Assembly (NCBI GenBank): GCA_963833955.1
Contig: CAWHZY010000017.1
Coordinates: 62,001 to 126,000, forward strand
Reading direction: 5' to 3'
Origin: Roseiarcus sp963833955
Lineage (GTDB): Bacteria; Pseudomonadota; Alphaproteobacteria; Rhizobiales; Beijerinckiaceae
DNA: 64,000 nt
The notes under the pieces are model-generated. The model was given only the letters and a program-made list of their open reading frames with translations. It had not been told where the DNA came from and did no database searches. Shown here piece by piece: positions 1 through 8,246 of the stretch. The translations under genes and the position numbers were made by a program. The first letter of the stretch is position 1; each line of letters starts with the position of its first letter.

Positions 1-93
1 TTGCTGATCAGGCGACGAGCAAAGTCGATGAACTCTTGCCGTGGAACTGGTACAATCCAAAACTCGACGCTGTCGCGGCGTGAAGGAGTGACC

Positions 94-390
94 ATGCGGC
101 AACGGCAATCGATCCAGGTGAGGAGCCAGGGTGCCCTATCTCCGGCCGAGAAGGCCGCCATCACCGCCGCCTGTCAGCGATTGATCGACGAGATATTGAA
201 GCCGCGGTTCCTACCGGCCATCCGGCCGACCAAGTTCAACTATCCGGTTGACATCTGCGGCAAATGGCACGGAAGCCATGCTGACGAGAGGCGAAGATTA
301 TCGGGTTCCGGCAGCTGCGGCGCTCTGATCCACGATCGGACACTGCGGCCAAGGGAACGTCGGGCGCGTGAGGAGGTCGACGAACGGTAA
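94..390 (+). pseudogene. 5' remnant of a conserved hypothetical gene
   Basis: An ATG at 94 has a good ribosome binding site (GAAGGAG seven bases upstream). The first 60 or so residues, including a segment around LIDEILKPRFLPAIRPT, read like a small conserved alphaproteobacterial protein of unknown function that I remember only by its sequence style. After KWHGS (about position 275) the sequence loses that character and becomes Arg/Ser/Gly-rich, typical of read-through in a noncoding frame. I therefore read it as a gene cut at about 275 with an accidental tail. Function unknown. It could instead be a short genuine orphan protein. Confidence 0.35.
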
Positions 391-667
391 GGGCAAATGA
401 TCGGTCAGATCCGGGCCAGGAAATGCAAGAAAACCCAACGAGCTCATAAGCTCGCCTGTTTGATCTGCGCCTGGTCCGCGCATCTCCATACCGGCCCGCG
501 GCGTGAAACAGCCGCAATCCCAGGCCTGATACATGACCGCACCCGATCACGCGACCAAGCCATTCGAAAAACACCTTGCCCGAACGCGGGCATCCATACA
601 TGGGTTTTCTTGGGCTCCGGCCGTTTCGCTGCGAAAACCCCCAATTATGAGCGTTGGATTTCCTATT
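391..667. other. Spacer without a convincing gene
   Basis: No reading frame here has protein-like composition. The stretch contains a short hairpin (CGAGCT-cata-AGCTCG, about 448-463) and, at its right end (601-666), a degenerate copy of a repeat that recurs at 36793-36858. It lies directly downstream of the sugar-binding protein gene and shows no recognisable strong terminator. Confidence 0.4.
601..666 (+). repeat. Dispersed repeat, copy A (degenerate)
   Basis: Sixty-six bases that align without gaps to 36793-36858. My hand count gives about 42 of 66 identical bases. Both copies read as the frame pattern W-[VI]-F-L-G ... F ... P ... E-x-W-I-S. The match is strongest at the two ends (TTCTTGGGC and TGGATTTCCT). 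It is too short and diverged to identify as a known element, but the equal spacing makes coincidence unlikely. Confidence 0.35.
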
Positions 668-1865
668 CTACGGCGTGAGCGTCGGCGCTTTCTCGCCGCC
701 GGTGAAGAACTGGTCATAATAGGCGTCGGTGACCAGGTGGCGATCCTTGCCGTTGGCGAAACAGGTGCTCTGCACTGTCATCGATGGATCGTAATAATCG
801 TCGATGTTGTCATTGGTGATGATCGGCAACGGAAAGAAGATCGTGTTCACCTTCGGCTTCTGGCCGGACATGATCCGGATCGCCGGCACGAACGCCTCGT
901 AGCCGGTTGGGCCGCCGTCCTGGGCCATCGTGAGAACTCGAGAACTTGTGACCCTTCCAGAAGGCGAGGAAGCTGCACTGATTGGTGACGTCGGTGACGA
1001 TCGTCACCGGCCGGCCGGCTTGCTCCAGCGCCTGGCCGACGCCGACCCCCATGTTGCCCGTCGACCACACCGCGTCCACGCTTTGCGGATGGGTGGCGAG
1101 ATATTTGAGCATCTCCGATTTGGCGACCGCGCCCGTCCACATGCCGTAGAGGTCGCCGGTGATCTTGACGTCGGGGTTGGCTTTCGCGGCCTCGAGGAAG
1201 GCCTCATGCTCGGCCACCGTATCCGTGGTGCCTGGCTGCCCGTTCATGAGAACGACGTTTCCCTTGCCGCCGAGCTGTTTCATAATCCAGTCGCCCTGCA
1301 GCTTGGCGTAGAAATAGGGATTGCGCGCGACGTTGATCGCCTGGGGACAATCGACCGGCGCATCGATCGTCACGACGAGGACGCCCTTGTCGAAGGCGTC
1401 GCGGATACCGGAGCAGAGGCCCGTCGCCGAGCCCGGATACATCATGATGAGATCGCACCCCTGCGCGATCTGCGTCTTGAGCTGCGTGAGCTCGAGGTTG
1501 ATGTCGCCGTTCGAATTGGTGACGATCAGCTTGTCCTTGGCCAGTCCCTGCTTGGCGAGTTGCGACGTCAGGTCTTGCAACTCGGCGACGAGATTGGCGC
1601 GCCATGAATTGCCGAGATAGGAATCGTTATGACAGATCTGCCAGGGCGCCTTGTGGGGCTGCCAATTGGCCAGAGGGTCGGCGACGATCTTGGTCGAGTA
1701 CCAATAGCCCTGATAATATTGCTGGGCGTCTTTCGGAACGTTCGCCAGCGCCGCGGCCTGCTGCTCGGGCGTCGGACTTTCATCCGCGAGAGCTTGCGAA
1801 GCGAGAACAGCCAGGGCGGCGACGAGGCCCAATATGGCTAGTGACAGAGTCCGCCAACCCGACAT
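668..1865 (-). CDS. Sugar ABC transporter substrate-binding protein (one +1 frame break)
   Basis: Periplasmic binding protein of the ribose/xylose type (RbsB-like fold), which would capture a sugar or polyol for an ABC importer. The chosen ATG at 1865 is preceded by GGGAGGAAAG, and the protein opens with a Sec signal peptide (hydrophobic run LSLAILGLVAALAVLASQ ending ALA-DE). The frame breaks near 934: the reading FSSSHDG can be repaired to FSSLTMAQDGG by dropping one T of the coding strand, giving about 398 residues, normal for the family. No permease or ATPase gene is adjacent; partners may lie left of the window or be absent. The ligand cannot be deduced. Confidence 0.75.
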
Positions 1866-2022
1866 GCTTTCCTCCCTGACGCTCAAGCCGGCGCGCTTCG
1901 ACGCCGCGCGAGGCGAGGTCGGCCCTTGGGCTGCGCCGCCTTCTTCTGCTTAGGGGGCGTCTAAACGCGGAGGAAGTCGTTGTTGGCTAAGGCGCCGTCG
2001 CCTTTGACGATGCGGAGGGGAT

Positions 2023-3022
2023 TTAAAACGCCACGCCGTTCTCTTTGGCCAGCCCCGCCAACGAGACACTGGGCCGCGCGCCGATATGCTGAATGATCTC
2101 CGCCGCGGCCAGCACGCCGAGCCGCCCGCTAGCGACCATGTCTCGCCCCCGGGCGAGCCCGGCGAGGAAGCCCGCGGCGAACATGTCGCCTGCGCCTGTC
2201 GTGTCGACCAGCTTCGCGATCGGGAAGGCGGGAACCTCCCAGGTCTGATCACCATCGACGATGACGCAGCCCTTTTCCGAGCGGGTGACGATTCCAAGCA
2301 CGCCCTCCGCGCGCAGACTGTCGAGCGCCTCGTCGAAATGCGGCGTTTCGTATAGCGACAGGATCTCGTCGGTGTTGGCGAAGATCGTATCGACGGTCCG
2401 CGAGCGCATGAGCTCGATGAATTCGCCGCGGAACCGGTCGACGCAGAATGAATCCGACAGCGTGAGCGCCACCCGGCGGTTGGCGGCGCGGGCGATCTCG
2501 CCCGCTTTCTGGAACGCCGCCTTGGCCGCTGGGCGGTCCCACATGTAGCCCTCGAGATAGACGACCTTCGCCGATTTGACCAAGGCCTCGTCAACGTCCG
2601 CGGGCGCGAGATAGGAGCTCGCGCCGAGATAGGTGTTCATCGTCCGCTCGCCGTCGGGCGTGACATAGATGAAGCAGCGCCCTGTGCTCGGTCCGTGCTC
2701 GGCGGGCTGAGGTCGAGAAGGCGACGCCGGTCGAGCGGATGTCATCGGCGAACGTCGCGCCGAGCGGGTCCTGCTTGACCTTGCCGATATAGGCGGCGGA
2801 GACGCCGAACGAGGCGACGCCGACAATGGTGTTGGCGGCCGAGCCGCCTGAGATCACGCGCGGATCGATGCGGGCGGCATAGAGGGCCTCGGCGCGATCC
2901 TCGTCGATGAGGTTCATCGCGCCCTTCAGCATCTCCTGGGCGGAGAGATAATTGTCGTCCGCATAGGCAAGAAGATCGACAAGTGAATTGCCCAGCCCCA
3001 AGACTTCGACCATCGCGCTCAT
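2023..3022 (-). CDS. PfkB-family carbohydrate/adenosine kinase (one +1 frame break)
   Basis: Ribokinase-fold kinase closest in style to bacterial adenosine kinase-like proteins. It would phosphorylate a nucleoside or sugar with ATP in the cytoplasm. The N-terminal GLGNSLVDLLAY, the glycine pair ISGGSAANT and the C-terminal signature DTTGAGDMFAAGFLAG (catalytic Asp and anion hole) are all visible. The frame breaks at 2707: removing one base joins VAFSTS to GPSTGRCFIYVTPDGERT and gives about 332 residues, the usual length. It is transcribed divergently from the acyl-CoA ligase, with a spacer of about 285 bases. The substrate (adenosine versus a sugar) is inferred only from overall similarity. 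Confidence 0.8.
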
Positions 3023-3308
3023 CGTCCCTCTCGAATTTTTTGCAGAAGCGGTTCCTCGCATTGGCGGGAGCCTGTGGTCAATCCGAGGCAGGCGGCAGCT
3101 GGGGGTCCCCTTCACGGGCTCGCCTGCCGGCTCAGGGACGGCGCAAATGGCGACGTCCGATTCGCGGCAGGTCTTCGACGGATTGCCAACAGGCCCGGAT
3201 TGGATAAGTTCAACTCGGCTTTGGATATCACGGTCGCGGCAAAGCGGCTCGATCGTTCAAGCCGCGCCCGAGGGTTCGATGAAACCCAAGACGCGAAGGG
3301 AGGGGAAC

Positions 3309-4950
3309 ATGCTCGGACTGATGCAGAGCCGCCCACTTCTTATATCGGGCCTCGTCGATTACGCCTCGACCTGGCATGGAAGCCGGGAGATCGTGTCCCG
3401 CGACGCGGAAGGCGCGGTCCATCGCTCAAACTACGCCGAAGTCGCGGCGCGCGCCAAACGCGTCGCCAACGCGCTCGACGCGCTTGGGGCTGGTTCCGGC
3501 GACCGCGTCGCGACGCTTGCCTGGAACAGCTATCGGCATCTCGAAATCTACTATGGCGTGACGAGCTCAGGACGTGTTCTGCACACGGTCAATCCGCGCC
3601 TCTTTCCCGATCAGATCCAATACATCATGCATCACGCGGAAGACGCGTTTGTGTTCTTCGACCCGGTTTTCACGCCGCTCATCGAGGCGCTCGCCCCCCG
3701 CCTGCCGCTTGTGCGCGGCTGGGTCGCGCTTTGCGACAAGAGCCAGCTTCCCCAGACCAAGCTTGAAGGGCTCATCGCCTACGAGGATGCTGCTGGCCAA
3801 GGCGTCGCCCGACTACGAATGGCCGCTCCTCGACGAGAATACGGCCTCGACGCTCTGCTACACTTCCGGCACGACCGGCAATCCGAAGGGCGTGCTGTAC
3901 AGCCACCGCTCGACGGTGTTGCACGCCTTCGCCGCCTGCGCCGCCGACGCATTCGGCCTTGTGGCGCGCGATTCGATCCTCACCGTGGTGCCGCTCTTCC
4001 ACGCCAACGCGTGGAGCCTGCCGTTTTCCGCGGCGATGTGCGGGGCGAAGCTCGTGCTCCCCGGTCCGAAGCTCGATCCCGAAAGCCTCTATAGGCTGCT
4101 TGAGAGCGAGGGGTGCACCAAGGCCTTCGGCATTCCGACGATCTGGCTGAACTTCCTCGCCTGGGTGGAAACGAACAAGGCCAAGCTCGACCTTTCCAGG
4201 CTGAAATTGAGGGTGGTTGGGTCGGGCGGTTCGGCGGCGCCGCGCGCGACGATCGAAAAGTTCCGCGAGCTGTTTGGCGCGACCGTGCTGCACGCTTGGG
4301 GAATGACCGAAACGAGCCCCCTCGCCACGACCGGCGCGCCGCTTGCCAAGCACGAGGGCGCCAGCGCAACCGAACTCACCGACATGCAGGTCAAGCAGGG
4401 GCGCCAGGTGTACGGGATCGAACTCAAGCTGCTCGACCGCGACGGGCGCGACCTGCCCCACGACGGCGTTTCGGTCGGTGAATTGAAGGTGCGGGGAAAC
4501 TGGGTGATCTCGGGTTATTTCAAGGGCGAGGGCAGCGAGGCCGTGGACAAGGACGGCTGGCTCAGCACCGGCGACGTCGGGACGATTGATCCCGACGGTT
4601 ATGTGCAGCTCACCGATCGTCTGAAGGACGTCATCAAGTCGGGCGGCGAGTGGATTTCCTCGATCGAGATCGAGAACCTCGCCATGTCGCATCCGGACGT
4701 GTTCGAGGCGGCTGTCATCGCGGTCGAGCATCCAGTCTGGCAGGAGCGGCCGCTGCTGATCGTCCATCCCCGCGACGGAACAAAGCCGACCAAAGCGGCG
4801 CTCCTGCAATTCCTGTCACAAAAGCTGGCGAAGTGGCAGGTTCCGGACGATGTCGTGTTCGTCGACGCACTTCCGCATACCGCGACGGGCAAGCTGCTCA
4901 AGACCGAGTTGCGCCAGCAATTCCACGGACACCTGGCGGTAAGCGCGTAA
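3309..4950 (+). CDS. Acyl-CoA synthetase, medium-chain / methylthiopropionate type (one +1 frame break)
   Basis: AMP-forming ligase that activates a carboxylic acid to its CoA thioester. The ANL-superfamily motifs are clear: P-loop YTSGTTGNPKGV, HAWGMTETSPL, GWLSTGDVG, and the C-terminal lysine region TGKLLKTELR. The N-terminus MLGLMQSRPLLISGLVDYA resembles AlkK medium-chain ligases and DmdB-type 3-methylmercaptopropionyl-CoA ligases. The ATG at 3309 follows GAGGGGAAC. One extra base at about 3789 breaks the frame: GAG-GAT-[G]-CTG-CTG restores LIAYEDLLAKASPDYEW and a protein of about 546 residues. Exact acyl chain preference is unknown. Confidence 0.85.
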
Positions 4951-5197
4951 GGCGATGGCCGCCAAGTCTCATCGTTCGCAACGATTTATTCTTGACTTAG
5001 CAGCTGCCTACGTCCACATGCAGGGCAAGCCGCCAATCGCGCGGTCATTGGCGCTTCGGCCGCGTGAAGGACTTTCAGTCCGCCTGCCGACCGCCCTTTA
5101 ATCTTCCTTCGACGTCCGGACACGCGGGGCGTTCCCTAACCCCCCGCCGCCATACGGCGCGTCTCGCGTCGCCGCGGCATTTTGAAAGACTTTCACC

Positions 5198-6542
5198 TTG
5201 GATAATTTTCACGGGTTCGGCCTCGCCGCGCCCCTCAATACTGCGCTGGCCAAACTCGGCTACACGCGTCCGACCCCAATTCAGGTCCAGGCCATCCCGC
5301 CCTTGATGAAGGGCCGCGACCTCGTCGGCATCGCTCAGACGGGCACCGGCAAGACGGCGGCCTTCGCATTGCCGATCCTCAACCGGATCGTGACCGACCG
5401 GCGCCCAGCGCCGAGAGGCGGCGCGCGCGTGCTCGTCTTGAGCCCGACGCGCGAACTCGCGAGCCAGATCGCCCAAAGCTTCCGCGACCTGTCCGACGGG
5501 CTTGGGCTGAAGATCGCGGTCATATTCGGCGGCGTGCCGCATGGCGCTCAGATTCGCGCGCTTCAGGCCGGCCTCGACGTGCTTGTCGCAACACCCGGCC
5601 GTCTGCTCGATCATCTCGACGCCGGCGTCGCCCGTCTCAACGCGGTCGAATTTCTGGTGCTCGACGAGGTCGACCAGATGCTCGATCTCGGCTTCGTCAA
5701 ACCGATTCGCCGCATCGTCCGGGAATTGCCCAGGCAGCGGCAGAACCTGTTCTTCTCCGCGACGATGCCCACCGACATTCGCGCGCTCGCCGGCGAATTG
5801 CTGCGGGACCCGATTGAGGTCTCGGTGACGCCGGCGGCGAAGACCGCCGACCGCGTCGAGCATAACGTCCTCCTTGTCGAAGCGGCGAAGAAGCGCGACC
5901 TGCTGGTCGAACTGTTCGACGATTCCGAACTCACGCGCGTTATCGTCTTCACCCGCACCAAGCACGGCGCCGACCGCGTCGCCCGCACCCTCGACGAGGC
6001 GGGCATCAACGCTTCCGCGATCCATGGCAACAAGAGCCAAGGCCAGCGCGAGCGCGCGTTGGCCGCCTTCCGAGGCGGAGAGACGCGGGCGCTGGTTGCG
6101 ACCGACATCGCGGCGCGCGGCATCGACATCGACGGCGTCAGCCATGTCGTCAATTTTGAACTGCCGCAGGTCGCCGAGGCCTATGTTCATCGCATCGGCC
6201 GCACCGCGCGAGCGGGCAAGGCCGGGCCAGGCGATTTCGCTTTGCGACCATGAAGAACGCGATCTCCTGCGGGCGATCGAGCGCCTGACGCGGCTCACTC
6301 TGTTCAAGACCGATCGTCGCGGCGCAGCGGGTCCGAAGCCCGCGCCCGTCGTGCGCAAGGCAGCCAGCGCGGCAGTGGCTGCGCCTGCGCCGAAACGCCC
6401 GCATCACGCGCCGCATCGGGACGCGCGAGGCGGCAGGCCTGTCGCCGTCGAGCCCCGATCGGGCCAGCGTCCGGACTTTCGCTCGGGCGCCGCGCGTCTT
6501 GGGCGTGAGGTCAGCGGGCGTGAGGTCAAAGGACGGCGCTGA
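5198..6542 (+). CDS. DEAD-box ATP-dependent RNA helicase, RhlE type (one +1 frame break)
   Basis: Unwinds structured RNA during ribosome assembly or mRNA turnover. Motifs in order: Q-motif PTPIQVQAIPP, Walker A AQTGTGKTAAF, PTRELASQI, motif II as DEVD rather than DEAD, SATMP, and motif VI HRIGRTARAG. The start is a TTG at 5198 because an in-frame stop lies at 5183. An extra G in the GGG run near 6224 breaks the frame; correcting it gives KAGQAISLCDHEERDLL followed by the basic, low-complexity tail common in this family, about 447 residues in all. The last bases overlap the convergent aconitase X small-subunit gene. Confidence 0.88.
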
Positions 6543-6960
6543 TCGCAGCCCCGTCCGGGCCGGCCTCGAGTGTGAGGCTGGCCGCGGCCGCCAGCGCTTC
6601 CCAGTCTTGGCCCTTCGCCAGCGCGACGGGGCACGCAAGTCCGTAGAGCTCGGCTGCGACCATCGCGCCGACAACGACGATCGCGTCGCGCTCCAGCATC
6701 AGGATCGCCGCCGGCCCATTGCCGAGCCGCAGCGCCTCGGCAAGCGTGGCGCTGCCCGAGCTCGAGCCGCGCCCGCTCGGCATCATCAAGACATGCGGCC
6801 CGCGACGCATGCGCCGCGCTGCGGGTGCAGGCGATCGATGATCGTTCCGGTCGCCGAATTCGAGCCCGCCCCAGAAGCTGAGCGGTTCGTCGAGCCGCAG
6901 GATCGGCCCCGACGCGGCGCCTGGAACAAGGGTCACAGCGTCGAACGCGTGCTCTTTCAC
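6526..6960 (-). CDS. Aconitase X swivel (small) subunit, DUF126
   Basis: Small subunit of a two-chain aconitase X enzyme, the mobile swivel domain that closes over the active site. The family stretch GRGSSSGSATLAEAL (with the conserved Ser-rich loop) and AAILMLERDAIVVVGAM identify it. The start is taken as GTG at 6960 because it overlaps the stop codon of the large-subunit gene in a GTGA arrangement, implying coupled translation. About 144 residues. Characterised bacterial relatives dehydrate cis-3-hydroxy-L-proline, while archaeal ones act on mevalonate 5-phosphate. No proline catabolic gene is adjacent, so the substrate here is open. Confidence 0.75.
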   Translation of the reverse strand: MKEHAFDAVTLVPGAASGPILRLDEPLSFWGGLEFGDRNDHRSPAPAARRMRRGPHVLMMPSGRGSSSGSATLAEALRLGNGPAAILMLERDAIVVVGAMVAAELYGLACPVALAKGQDWEALAAAASLTLEAGPDGAAISAVL

Positions 6961-8198
6961 AGTCGCACCACCTTGCCGGCGCGCGCCGAGGCGACGCATT
7001 CGGCGAGCGACCCGTAGGCGATCTCGACGCCGAGATTACCCGGCGCGTAATAGGCGCATTTGCCGGAGTTGGTCATGATCGCTCGGACGCCGGGCTTCAT
7101 CAGGGCGCTGACGTAAACGCAGGTGTCGGCGACCAGAGTCACGCGGGCGGCGCGGAGCGGCGCTTCCCAGCCCCGCTTGCGGACTTCATCTAGCGTCGCC
7201 CGGCTACAGTTGACAAAGATATCGATGAGCGGACGCTCGCCGTCGAGGAGCGGCATGAGGCGAGCGAATTCCGCTGTCGAGAAATGCGGCGTGCCGAGCG
7301 AGACCGCGCCAAGCGGCGCGCCATCGGCGACGTTGGAAAGCGAGCGCGCCGCCTCGCGCAGATCCTCGGCGGTCACTTGCAAGCGAAGCTTTGGCGTCAG
7401 GCCGCCGCACGCCGTCTCAAGGTCCGGGGCTTCGGGCGTGCGGCCCACGACATGAAATAGCGCCACCGCGCCGGACGAAGCAGCGGCGGCGCCCAGCGCC
7501 TTCAGATCATCCTCGCTTATGTCGGCGGGCAAGCCGACAATCGCCGGAACGAGGCCGCCACAGCGCCGTCCGATCGTATGGCCGGCCGCAACCGCAAGCC
7601 GCTCGTTGTCCCAATCCTCCGGGATCGAGACGATCTCGACCAAAGCCCGCGCGGCGCGATTTTCGGTCAGATGCAGGCCGTATGCGGGGGCGCGGCCGGT
7701 CATGGCGCAGCAGAGGTCGATGAAATCGCCATAGCGATTGGTGCGCGCGCCGATCACCGAATTCGCGAAGATGATCGCGTTCGATTCTCCCCAGGCGATC
7801 TGCGCGCCGAAGCGCGGGCGCCAAGCGGTTTGATAGGGGGCGCAGGTAAAGGTGGGCGCGCAGCCGAGCTCGACATGCGCATGCATGAGCCGGGCGCCGT
7901 TCTCCGCATGCTCCTTCGTTCCGCGAAAGAGCTCGGGATGGATAAGGTCGACCGAGCCGACATTGAGGGTTGTCGGCACGCGAACTTTGCCGCCGAGTTC
8001 GATCATCCGCTCAGTGAAGTCGAGGCTCGCGCGTCCGTGATAGAGACAGCCATCGATATGCGCCGCCTCGATGTCGATGAACGAGCGCGTATCGACGGCT
8101 TCGGCGAAACGCACGAGGAGGCGCATCGCGAAGGCCGCGCCAGCGCCATGCGCGCCGCCGAGGAGTTCGCGATCGAAGGAGGAGAGGTCGAGAGCCAT
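6957..8198 (-). CDS. Aconitase X catalytic (large) subunit, DUF521
   Basis: Catalytic subunit of the aconitase X superfamily, a hydro-lyase related to aconitase. Visible signatures include the TCAPYQ cysteine region, QIAWGESNAIIFANSVIGAR, the serine/cysteine segment NCSRATLDEV and TNSGKCAYYAPG near the C-terminus, which together supply iron-cluster and substrate ligands in the family. At 413 residues it has the expected size for a separate large subunit. It is the upstream partner of the swivel subunit (four-base overlap) and lies 48 bases downstream of hrpB on the same strand, so it may be co-transcribed with it. Confidence 0.82.
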   Translation of the reverse strand: MALDLSSFDRELLGGAHGAGAAFAMRLLVRFAEAVDTRSFIDIEAAHIDGCLYHGRASLDFTERMIELGGKVRVPTTLNVGSVDLIHPELFRGTKEHAENGARLMHAHVELGCAPTFTCAPYQTAWRPRFGAQIAWGESNAIIFANSVIGARTNRYGDFIDLCCAMTGRAPAYGLHLTENRAARALVEIVSIPEDWDNERLAVAAGHTIGRRCGGLVPAIVGLPADISEDDLKALGAAAASSGAVALFHVVGRTPEAPDLETACGGLTPKLRLQVTAEDLREAARSLSNVADGAPLGAVSLGTPHFSTAEFARLMPLLDGERPLIDIFVNCSRATLDEVRKRGWEAPLRAARVTLVADTCVYVSALMKPGVRAIMTNSGKCAYYAPGNLGVEIAYGSLAECVASARAGKVVRL

Positions 8199-8246
8199 TG
8201 GCGGCGACGCTATCGACGAGCAGACGACGCGGTCAAATGCGGTCGC

